From contig OY764195.2 of NCBI GenBank assembly GCA_963668245.2, positions 1,674,001 through 1,738,000 on the forward strand: a DNA stretch of 64,000 nucleotides, written 5' to 3'. The position numbers and the translations under genes were made by a program. A model generated the notes under the pieces. The model was not told the DNA's origin, made no database searches, and saw only the letters and a list, made by a program, of their open reading frames with translations. This document shows, piece by piece, positions 53,750 to 61,314 of this stretch (position 1 is the stretch's first letter; every line of letters begins with the position of its first letter). This DNA is from Anoxybacterium sp963668245 (lineage in GTDB: Bacteria; Bacillota; Clostridia; Peptostreptococcales; Anaerovoracaceae).

Positions 53750-53796
53750 AAAATGGAAAAAAGGTTGGTAAAATGATTCCTTCTACCAACCTTTTA
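53750..53796 (-). terminator. Terminator of the LysM-M28 peptidase gene (minus strand)
   Basis: AAAAGGTTGGT at 53759-53769 pairs with ACCAACCTTTT at 53785-53795, and the minus-strand 3' side reads into TTTTTT. It is 30 bases past the stop codon. Confidence 0.8.
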
Positions 53797-53824
53797 CTTT
53801 TACAACGTAGCGATTTGGTTATGA

Positions 53825-56194
53825 TTATTTCAGCATTTCTGTTAGTTTGAGAATAGATGCTGTTTCTTCTTTGATTTGGGTTTTGTAAATATTGGTTTGA
53901 GCGGAAATCGCCTGCTGATAAACTTTGATTTCTGAGGTGAAGTCACTACCTGTTGTATCATACTTATCCATCAAACCTCTGGTAGCAGATTCAACATCAG
54001 CAGGTGTAAAGTTTCTCCCCGTTCCCCAGTATAGATTGTCCTGATTATCTTTACCCCAGAACATATCGTTTTGTGTTGCAATGACTTCTGGACTAAAGTA
54101 CATGGTATACCATTCCAATACGTTATTTACTTGCCAAGCGTATTCGTCAGCTGCTGTATTGACATCTCCAGCTTCTAGACATGCAATGATTTCCTTCATC
54201 AATGAAATGTTTTCCTGTGGCGCTTCGTGTGGAACGATTGGGCGCTCGTACATAAGTCCTAAGAAGGCGTCTTGAGCATATTTGAATGCTTTTAGATTTT
54301 TTTCGTTGAGATCTTTCCCTTGGGCTAAAAGCTTTTCTGCCTGTGAATTGTCCCCAGCGATGAGTGCGTTTGAATACGCTTTATTTAGAGTCTTTATTTC
54401 GTTTTTTGCATTGGATGCAGCCGTTTTCAATTCTTCAAGTGCTGCAAGATATTGCTCTGTGTCACAACCCGAAGCAGTAGCCAATTCTTGGTCAATGGAT
54501 GCTAACAATCTATCATATTGAGATGTAAAATCTAGGTATAAAGCAGGAGACTCATCAATGTATGACACAAGTGCTCCATAGAACTTAATGTTAAAATCCA
54601 TAACATCCTTATTATAGATTGTATAATTGTCATTTTGAGAGTGATAATAATCGATATAGAATGGGAATACAGATTCCATATCCTCTTGAAGAAGGAATCC
54701 GTTTACGGTAGATGGAACACCAGCGGCATAGTAGGAAAAATCATCAGAGTAGGTATATGTTTGATATCCATCTGTTTTTACTCCCTGACTAAAGCAATTG
54801 ACTGGTTTTGGTGAAAGGGCATAGTCATTGACAAAGGTGTCTATCAAACTATACATCTCTGGTGCAGAACAAACACTTGTATAATCAGCAAATTCATAGG
54901 CTGGTAACTCGAAATTGACGAATGCCAATGTTTTTCCTACCCATTCAGGGTGTGCTTTGTTAATCATATTCCAAGAACCGATGGCCCAGTCGAATTGGGA
55001 ATAACTGGTGCCCCACTCTTCAGCACCATGGATACAGAATACGATATCATTTTCTGGTACATAGTTGCTGTCAAGCATTGCCTTTGCCATAGCTAACGAT
55101 AGGCCTACTGCACAGCAATCATCCTGAAAACCATTGAAATACATGTCATAGTGACCACCAACAATGATTTGCTGGTCAGAACTCTTACCCTTGATTTTCC
55201 CGATAATATTATAAGAAGTCCCACCTTCTGACACTTCATTGTCGACTTTGAGTGTTGCGGTAACAGTTCCTGTTTCCAGTTTTGATTTGATATAGTCAGA
55301 ATCATTGATGCTGATGCTTACGCAAGGTATACTTGTGGGACCACAGATATCTTGAGAATTCAAAGCATCTTTACTGGACTGAGCAAATCCGTCTATGTTT
55401 GCACTTAGAATAGCAGATGCGCCTTGCAATTCAGCCTCTAGCATTGGATATGTAATCCACCAGTCTGCCCTTTGGTCTAAGTCAATTAATACAATTTTAT
55501 CTTTTACATCAATTCCATCATAGTCGTACATCGTTCCTTTTCCAACGTATACGATTTCTGTGGTAATGCCAGCAGCTGGAGTTGCAGCAGTAGCATATGA
55601 GTGTGGGAGCATAACTTTAGTATCTCCATCTAAAACAAGAGAAGCACCATTGAACTGCCATTTGTCAACATCGGTTGCAACTTTCTCTGTATCGGTAAGA
55701 CCGAGCTTTCTCATTTCAGATAGAATATAGTTGGCAGCTTTGTGTTCCGCTTCGCTACCTGCTGTCCGGCTGCCAATACTTGAATTTTTAAATTCTGGAT
55801 TGGTGGAAAGCTCATAAGCAATATCGTATGCGTATTGTTGATCTACCGCATCAATAAGCCGATGATAGCTTTCGGTAAACTGGGACGGTATCCCTGTTTC
55901 TAAATCAGTATTACTATTTTCTTGTGGAACTTGTGATGGCTCTGCTGGTACCGTTTTTGACGATTCATTGGTTTGAACATCTGGAATTTGTAGCTGTTGA
56001 TTTGCATAGATTAAATTTGGATTTTCAAGCTGATTATAATCAGCGAGGGCTTGCCAGGTTGTTTGAAATTTTTGTGCAATTTTCCAAAGCACATCGCCGT
56101 TTTGAACTGTGTAGGATGTGTCAGCAAAAACACTGCTGGCGCTGGTCCCGACTAAGGCCAAAATTAGAAAAACACTAAGAATTTTTCTTTTCAA
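53825..56194 (-). CDS. Secreted LysM-M28 family metallopeptidase
   Basis: A 789-residue exported protein. A signal peptide (about 1-25, cut after VFA) is followed by one LysM peptidoglycan-binding domain (about 27-71; YTVQNGDVLWKIAQKF), a linker, a PA-like insert (about 175-310) and a zinc aminopeptidase domain of the M28 type. Metal and catalytic residues visible are H348 and D350 in GGHYDMYFNG, D358/D359 in QDDCC, and E392/E393 in HGAEEW. A helical C-terminal part (about 560-789) has no known match to me. It should trim peptides at the cell surface. The start is TTG with GGAGGTGAG upstream. Confidence 0.85.
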   Translation of the reverse strand: MKRKILSVFLILALVGTSASSVFADTSYTVQNGDVLWKIAQKFQTTWQALADYNQLENPNLIYANQQLQIPDVQTNESSKTVPAEPSQVPQENSNTDLETGIPSQFTESYHRLIDAVDQQYAYDIAYELSTNPEFKNSSIGSRTAGSEAEHKAANYILSEMRKLGLTDTEKVATDVDKWQFNGASLVLDGDTKVMLPHSYATAATPAAGITTEIVYVGKGTMYDYDGIDVKDKIVLIDLDQRADWWITYPMLEAELQGASAILSANIDGFAQSSKDALNSQDICGPTSIPCVSISINDSDYIKSKLETGTVTATLKVDNEVSEGGTSYNIIGKIKGKSSDQQIIVGGHYDMYFNGFQDDCCAVGLSLAMAKAMLDSNYVPENDIVFCIHGAEEWGTSYSQFDWAIGSWNMINKAHPEWVGKTLAFVNFELPAYEFADYTSVCSAPEMYSLIDTFVNDYALSPKPVNCFSQGVKTDGYQTYTYSDDFSYYAAGVPSTVNGFLLQEDMESVFPFYIDYYHSQNDNYTIYNKDVMDFNIKFYGALVSYIDESPALYLDFTSQYDRLLASIDQELATASGCDTEQYLAALEELKTAASNAKNEIKTLNKAYSNALIAGDNSQAEKLLAQGKDLNEKNLKAFKYAQDAFLGLMYERPIVPHEAPQENISLMKEIIACLEAGDVNTAADEYAWQVNNVLEWYTMYFSPEVIATQNDMFWGKDNQDNLYWGTGRNFTPADVESATRGLMDKYDTTGSDFTSEIKVYQQAISAQTNIYKTQIKEETASILKLTEMLK

Positions 56195-56232
56195 AAGAAC
56201 TCACCTCCATAAAATGATATAGCTACAGAATT

Positions 56233-56261
56233 ATTTTACAATAAATTTACAGAAAAATCAA
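56233..56261 (-). promoter_or_regulatory. Promoter of the LysM-M28 peptidase gene (minus strand)
   Basis: On the minus strand TTGATT (56261-56256) and TAAAAT (56238-56233) with a 17-bp spacer. Confidence 0.65.
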
Positions 56262-56352
56262 AATATTATGGCATGGGCAAATTGGTGATAGAAATAAAGC
56301 AAAATAATCCTTAAACTTTTTTTGTTCTGTATCAAACAGATTACTAAAAATT

Positions 56353-56381
56353 TTGACCTGAGAGAAAATATGGGATATAAT
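56353..56381 (+). promoter_or_regulatory. Promoter of ilvD
   Basis: TTGACC at 56353-56358 and TATAAT at 56376-56381 with a 17-bp spacer. No T-box or leader-peptide attenuator lies between it and ilvD. Confidence 0.8.
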
Positions 56382-56436
56382 GTGTTCAATTATTTTAACA
56401 GAAACAACTTAGAAAATATCAAACGGAGGGATTTAC

Positions 56437-58098
56437 ATGAATAGTGATAAAATCAAAAATGGCCCATCCGGTGCATCGGTTCGTACTCTTTTTTATGGAA
56501 TGGGTTATATTCGTGAAGAAATAGATCGACCAATCATCGGTATCGTTAATTCTCAAAATGAAATTGTTCCAGGTCATATGCATTTGGATCGCATTGCAGA
56601 AGCAGCCAAAAGAGGGGTTTCTCTTGCAGGGGGAACGCCGGTGGAGTTTCCAGCTATTGGTATCTGCGATGGTATTGCTATGGGGCACGAAGGCATGAAG
56701 TTTCCGCTTGCAAGCCGAGAATTGATTGCAGACTCTATTGAAGCGATGGCAAAAGGTCATGCTTTTGATGGTTTGGTGTTGATTCCAAATTGCGATAAAA
56801 TTGTACCTGGCATGTTGATGGCGGCGGCACGATTAAATATTCCAGCTGTTGTAGTAAGTGGTGGCGCAATGCGTGCTGGTTATTCCAATGGAAGTGTTCT
56901 TGACTTTAATAGTGTAATGGAAAAAATCGGTTCCTACAAAAATGGAGATTGTACCGAAGATGAATTGGAAGAAATCGCATTGAATGCATGTCCAGGATGC
57001 GGTTCTTGTTCAGGATTATTTACAGCAAACAGCATGAACTGCCTGACAGAGGTACTTGGAATGGGACTTCCATACAATGGTACAGCCCTTGCTGATTCTG
57101 GAGAAAGAATCCGATTGGCAAAACAGGCAGGGATTCAAATTCTTGAGATGGTTAAAAGAGATATCCGTCCTCGTGATATTTTGACAGAAAACGCATTTCA
57201 AAATGCCATTACGGTAGACATGGCGATGGCAGGATCTACGAATACGGTTCTTCATTTGCCCGCAATTGCTCATGAAGCAGGAATAAAACTAGAACTTGAG
57301 ACATTTGATAAAATCAGCGAAAAAACGCCGTATATTGCAAAGCTGAGCCCGAGTGGCTATCACCACATTGAAGATTTACATAGAGCTGGTGGTATTCCAG
57401 CTTTGATGAATGAGTTGACAAAAAAAGACTTAATCATCAAGGATTGCATGACAGTAACAGGTAGGACAATTGGTGAAAATATCGAAGCGCTTCCTGTACG
57501 GGATAAAACTGTCATCAGACCGTTAGAAGATCCATATCGAAACCGTGGAGGATTGGCAATTTTAAGAGGCAATTTGGCTCTTGATGGTGCAGTTGTCAAG
57601 GAATCTGCTGTTGCAGAAGAAATGCTTGTCCATTCTGGACCAGCAGTAGTCTTTAACTCTGAGGAAGAAGCTTCTGCTGCAATTTGGGATAAGAAGATTA
57701 AAAAGGGCGATGTCATTGTCATTCGTTATGAAGGACCAAAAGGTGGACCGGGAATGAGAGAAATGCTTTCTCCTACATCCTCTATCGCTGGAATGGGTCT
57801 TGATAAAGATGTTGCGTTGATTACCGATGGTAGATTTTCTGGAGCTTCCAGAGGGGCATCTATTGGACATGTATCACCAGAAGCAATGGCAGGAGGATTA
57901 ATCGGCATTTTAAAAGATGGCGATATCATCCAAATTGATATCCCAGGAAGAAAACTAGCTGTAGATATTTCGGATGAAGAAATCGCAAAAAGAAAAGCAG
58001 AGTATGTAAAGCCAGAACCAAAAGTGAAGTCGGGATATTTAGCCAGATATGCGAAACTTGTTACTTCGGCTAACACAGGTGCAGTTTTAGAAGTATAA
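56437..58098 (+). CDS. ilvD: Dihydroxy-acid dehydratase
   Basis: A 553-residue Fe-S dehydratase of branched-chain amino-acid synthesis, converting 2,3-dihydroxy-isovalerate or -methylvalerate to the 2-keto acid. Signature segments are CDGIAMGHEGMKFPLASRE, NCDKIVPGMLMAAAR, the cluster cysteines in CPGCGSCSGLFTANSM, and GPKGGPGMREML near the C-terminus. The length is standard. CGGAGGG precedes the ATG. No other ilv genes are adjacent, so in this cell it stands alone with its own promoter. Confidence 0.95.
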   Translation: MNSDKIKNGPSGASVRTLFYGMGYIREEIDRPIIGIVNSQNEIVPGHMHLDRIAEAAKRGVSLAGGTPVEFPAIGICDGIAMGHEGMKFPLASRELIADSIEAMAKGHAFDGLVLIPNCDKIVPGMLMAAARLNIPAVVVSGGAMRAGYSNGSVLDFNSVMEKIGSYKNGDCTEDELEEIALNACPGCGSCSGLFTANSMNCLTEVLGMGLPYNGTALADSGERIRLAKQAGIQILEMVKRDIRPRDILTENAFQNAITVDMAMAGSTNTVLHLPAIAHEAGIKLELETFDKISEKTPYIAKLSPSGYHHIEDLHRAGGIPALMNELTKKDLIIKDCMTVTGRTIGENIEALPVRDKTVIRPLEDPYRNRGGLAILRGNLALDGAVVKESAVAEEMLVHSGPAVVFNSEEEASAAIWDKKIKKGDVIVIRYEGPKGGPGMREMLSPTSSIAGMGLDKDVALITDGRFSGASRGASIGHVSPEAMAGGLIGILKDGDIIQIDIPGRKLAVDISDEEIAKRKAEYVKPEPKVKSGYLARYAKLVTSANTGAVLEV

Positions 58099-58174
58099 AG
58101 AAAATACGTTGTAATCAATTGAAATCATATGAAAGATTTATTTGTTAAATTTTTGTTCGCATTTACTAAAGTAC

Positions 58175-58204
58175 TTGCAATGGAAAAGAAACATACGGTA
58201 TAAT
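58175..58204 (+). promoter_or_regulatory. Promoter upstream of mgtE
   Basis: TTGCAA at 58175-58180 and TATAAT at 58199-58204, spacer 18 bp. Confidence 0.6.
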
Positions 58205-58205
58205 T

Positions 58206-58245
58206 TAATGGTTAGTGTGCGCACTAACCATTATTAATTTTTTAT
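58206..58245 (+). promoter_or_regulatory. 12-bp inverted repeat at the mgtE transcription start (operator or terminator)
   Basis: TAATGGTTAGTG at 58206-58217 pairs perfectly with CACTAACCATTA at 58222-58233 (loop TGCG). It begins 1 base after the -10 box, a typical place for a repressor site such as a TetR-family operator. It is also followed by a T-rich stretch and may terminate read-through from ilvD. Confidence 0.55.
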
Positions 58246-58323
58246 GATTAAAAAATCTTCTGAGTTTGTGATGAATCTGAGAAGAAAATCTGTAAAACAC
58301 TTTATCTGAAAGGAGTGAGAGTA

Positions 58324-58413
58324 ATGGATTTAGGACCGAGTCACGAGCGGTACGATATGGAAATGAAAAGTAGTAAAGTCCTAGCTTTCACTGTAGCTTT
58401 CGAGTGCTCTTAA
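58324..58413 (+). CDS. 29-residue upstream ORF in the mgtE leader
   Basis: A short frame beginning ATG at 58324 with a strong AAAGGAGTGAG site 9-10 bases upstream and ending TAA at 58413. The product is 29 residues, with MDLGPSHERYDMEM at its N-terminus and a hydrophobic C-terminal stretch ending in CS. I know no family. It lies inside the 5' leader of mgtE, 95 bases upstream of that start. Its 3' codons (TCACTGTAG at 58388-58396) can pair with CTGCAGTGA at 58462-58470 next to the mgtE ribosome-binding region, so its translation could influence mgtE expression. That mechanism is inference. Confidence 0.5.
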   Translation: MDLGPSHERYDMEMKSSKVLAFTVAFECS

Positions 58414-58508
58414 ATCAGCATAGTATGGTTGCAATTCATTGACCTGGGACTACATATTTTCCTGCAGTGACACCGTGGAAACGTTTATGCAAGAAGGAGG
58501 GAAGGCCC

Positions 58509-59882
58509 ATGGAGAACGATTTTGTTATGGATACAATGATTCAAACAATTATTAACCTGCTAGAAGAAAAAAAATATAGCAGGGCAAGAGATGAAATTCT
58601 GAAAACCAATACAGTAGATATTGCTGAAATCATTGAAGAAATCATTGAAGAACTTGGAATAGAAAAAGCAATTATTTTATTTAGAACTCTGCCGAAGGAT
58701 ATCTCTGCAGAGGTATTTGCGTATCTTCCAATCGATGATCAGATTGAAATTATTTCGGTGATTACGGACCGAGAAGTACAATATATATTGGATGAGCTTG
58801 CTTTTGACGACATGATTGACGTGTTGGAAGAACTGCCTGCCAATGTGGTTGATAAAATACTAGAAAAAGCAACAAAAGAAGAACGAGGGCTAATCAATAC
58901 CTTTTTACATTACCCAGAAACAAGCGCGGGTAGCTTGATGACACCTGACTATATCAGTCTGAGAAAAAACATGACAGTGGCAGAGGCGCTTGCTCATATT
59001 AAACAAGAAGGTATGGATCGAGAAACGGTTTATACTTGTTATATCAAAGACGAAGGAAGGCAGCTTCTTGGCATTGTCTCTCTTAGAACCTTAGTTGTTT
59101 CGGACGACGATGTTATCATTGAGTCTCTTATGCATGAAGACACTATTTTCGTCAATGTGTTAGATGACCAGGAAGAGGTTTCTGATGCTTTTAAAAAGTA
59201 TGGCTTTCTTGCAATGCCTGTTGTTGATAATGAGAGACGAATCGTGGGAATCATAACTGTCGATGATATCTTGGATGTCATCGATGAAGAAACAACAGAA
59301 GACTTTCAAAAAATGGCTGGTGTAGCTGTTTCCACTGAAGAATATCTGGATATGAGCGTCTGGAAACATGTAAAAAACAGACTTCCATGGCTATTTTTTC
59401 TGATGTGTTCTTATGTCATTACAGGAGGGATTATCACAAGTTTTGAATCCGTATTATCCCGTGTTATTGTATTGGTAGCTTATTTGCCAATGCTGATGGG
59501 TACTGGAGGCAACTCGGGATCCCAATCGGCGACTTTGGTCATTCGTGGACTTGCATTGGGAGATGTAGAGACAAGTGATGTACTGAGTGTTTTGTGGAAA
59601 GAATTACGGGTTAGCATGTTGATTGGCTTGATTTTGAGCATATTAAATTTTGGAAGAATCATTTTGCTGGATGGTCAGTCACCGATGATTGCTTTAACCG
59701 TTTGTGGTGCAATGCTCGTAATTGTAATTGCAGCAAAAACAATAGGGAGTATGCTCCCTATTGCGGCAAAGCGATTTGGAATTGACCCAGCGCTTATGGC
59801 AAGTCCAATGATTGCTTCATTAACTGATATGGTATCTGTTTTAACGTATTTTGCACTTGCTTCATTAATTTTGGGAATTTAA
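58509..59882 (+). CDS. mgtE: Magnesium transporter MgtE
   Basis: A 457-residue Mg2+ channel. The N-terminal superhelical domain (about 1-130) and two CBS domains (about 135-260; SLRTLVVSDDDVIIESLM and FLAMPVVDNERRIVGIITVDDILDVIDEE) form the Mg2+ sensor. Five membrane helices follow with the conserved GTGGNSGSQSATLVIRGLALGD pore segment. The start at 58509 is chosen for GGAGGG at 58496-58501; an ATG at 58467 in frame has no site. It follows a long leader with an upstream ORF. Confidence 0.95.
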   Translation: MENDFVMDTMIQTIINLLEEKKYSRARDEILKTNTVDIAEIIEEIIEELGIEKAIILFRTLPKDISAEVFAYLPIDDQIEIISVITDREVQYILDELAFDDMIDVLEELPANVVDKILEKATKEERGLINTFLHYPETSAGSLMTPDYISLRKNMTVAEALAHIKQEGMDRETVYTCYIKDEGRQLLGIVSLRTLVVSDDDVIIESLMHEDTIFVNVLDDQEEVSDAFKKYGFLAMPVVDNERRIVGIITVDDILDVIDEETTEDFQKMAGVAVSTEEYLDMSVWKHVKNRLPWLFFLMCSYVITGGIITSFESVLSRVIVLVAYLPMLMGTGGNSGSQSATLVIRGLALGDVETSDVLSVLWKELRVSMLIGLILSILNFGRIILLDGQSPMIALTVCGAMLVIVIAAKTIGSMLPIAAKRFGIDPALMASPMIASLTDMVSVLTYFALASLILGI

Positions 59883-59893
59883 GAGGATTTCAA

Positions 59894-60757
59894 ATGAAAG
59901 AAGAAAGCTTTATCACATTGGATTATGTTAGGACACAAATACATAAAAGGATACAGGATGCTCATAAAGGAAACTTCGGAAGAGTTTTGGTTGTTGCTGG
60001 ATCGAAAGGGATGGCAGGCGCAGCAGTTCTATGTACGAGAGGAGTGCTAAGAGCTGGCGCTGGGGTGGTAAGCGTCGGAATTTCTGAGGAGCTATTTCCC
60101 ATAATACAAATCGGTGTTCCTGAGGCAACTTGTATTCGAAAGAAAGATATTTTAGGAAGACTCTTGCAATTTTCAGCGATTGTTGCTGGTCCAGGGGTTG
60201 GTATCAATCAAGAAAATAAAGAATTGATTCAGGACATTTTATCCTCAACTGAAAAAACGGTGATTTTAGACGCGGATGGCTTAACACTGTTTCAAGATGA
60301 ACTTAGTATCTTGAAACACGCTACTGCGGAGCTAGTAATCACACCACATCCTGGAGAGGCAGCTCGTTTGTTGAATTCCTCAGCTGCTGAAATCAATAAG
60401 AATCGGGTTGATTCTGCTCAAGAATTGGCAAAATTAACGGGTGCGGTCACCATACTAAAAGGTGCGGCTACGGTGGTGGCAAGTCCAAATGGGTCAGTTG
60501 CGATCAATACGACTGGAAATCCAGGCATGGCAACAGGAGGTAGTGGGGATGTGTTGGCTGGTGTGATAGGAGCGCTGGCGGGGCAAGGCTTATCGGCTGA
60601 AGTTGCTGGAAAAGTAGGTGTTTTTATTCATGGCCTTGCTGGAGATTTGGCGGCTATAAAAATTGGGGAATACGGTTTGATTGCGTCTGATATTTCTGCT
60701 ATGGTTGCCGGAGCAATCAAATCTGTTTTAGACATACAATCAAAGATGGAGGAATAA
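59894..60757 (+). CDS. nnrD: ADP-dependent NAD(P)H-hydrate dehydratase
   Basis: A 287-residue ribokinase-like repair enzyme that dehydrates S-NADHX/NADPHX using ADP (or ATP). Conserved segments are KGNFGRVLVVAGSKGMAGAAVLC, GPGVG, ITPHPGEAARLL and GNPGMATGGSGDVLAGVIGAL. The epimerase domain (NnrE) that is fused in many homologues is absent here, so it must be encoded elsewhere. It begins 11 bases after mgtE, and the next gene starts immediately at its stop, giving an operon. Confidence 0.92.
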   Translation: MKEESFITLDYVRTQIHKRIQDAHKGNFGRVLVVAGSKGMAGAAVLCTRGVLRAGAGVVSVGISEELFPIIQIGVPEATCIRKKDILGRLLQFSAIVAGPGVGINQENKELIQDILSSTEKTVILDADGLTLFQDELSILKHATAELVITPHPGEAARLLNSSAAEINKNRVDSAQELAKLTGAVTILKGAATVVASPNGSVAINTTGNPGMATGGSGDVLAGVIGALAGQGLSAEVAGKVGVFIHGLAGDLAAIKIGEYGLIASDISAMVAGAIKSVLDIQSKMEE

Positions 60758-61186
60758 ATGAAGAAATTACTGATAGTCATGATTGTGATTGTTTTTGTAT
60801 TTGGATTATCTGTTGCAGCAGCTGCTGCGGTTGCTTCACCCGGAACGGAAGCGGATCCAGTCGTTACAAAGAGTTATGTAGATGCCCAAATTGCTACTGT
60901 TTCAAGTGGAAGTTCCCAGACAGGCACCTATCAGGTGGTACAAATGACCACAGGACAAAAAATGCTTGGAAAAGCGGGTGCAGAAATTATTGTTCGAAGT
61001 GGAGAAACTACTGCTATAGATAATGGGGCCAATGGGGTTTCTGATATTACTGCAGGATTAGATTTGATGACAGGAACGCCAATTGGGCTAAATCATCTGC
61101 TTCTAATTCCAAAGGAAGACGGAAGAGGAATTCAAGCCAACACCGAAGCTTTTATTATGGTTCGTGGATCATATACGATACAATAA
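60758..61186 (+). CDS. Secreted protein of unknown function
   Basis: A 142-residue protein with a signal peptide (about 1-27, alanine-rich with AAAAAVASPG). The mature part starts PGTEADPVVTKSYVDAQIATVSSG, a short segment I have seen in secreted clostridial proteins of unknown role. It is followed by a region with GQKMLGKAGAEIIVRSGETTAIDNG, probably beta-rich. No enzymatic motif is visible. It starts directly after the nnrD stop (TAA immediately followed by ATG) and is followed by a terminator. Confidence 0.7.
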   Translation: MKKLLIVMIVIVFVFGLSVAAAAAVASPGTEADPVVTKSYVDAQIATVSSGSSQTGTYQVVQMTTGQKMLGKAGAEIIVRSGETTAIDNGANGVSDITAGLDLMTGTPIGLNHLLLIPKEDGRGIQANTEAFIMVRGSYTIQ

Positions 61187-61222
61187 ACAAACGAAAAGGA
61201 TTTTCCCTTTTCGTTTGTTTTG
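61185..61222 (+). terminator. Intrinsic terminator after the secreted-protein gene
   Basis: AAACAAACGAAAAGG at 61185-61199 pairs perfectly with CCTTTTCGTTTGTTT at 61206-61220. Confidence 0.88.
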
Positions 61223-61314
61223 TTGTGGAATCATACTTTTTTGTTTACTAAGGACCAAAAAAAAGGTAAAATAAAATTTAGCTTATTTATTATGTAGAAA
61301 GGATAACAAGGGGT

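Noticed and set aside
56382..56436. T-box or leader-peptide attenuator before ilvD
   Set aside because: Only about 55 bases separate the -10 box from the start codon, with no hairpin or branched-chain codon run.
58206..58508. M-box (ykoK) magnesium riboswitch before mgtE
   Set aside because: The conserved GTTAGGTGAGGCTCC-type core of that class is not found; only unrelated structure is visible.
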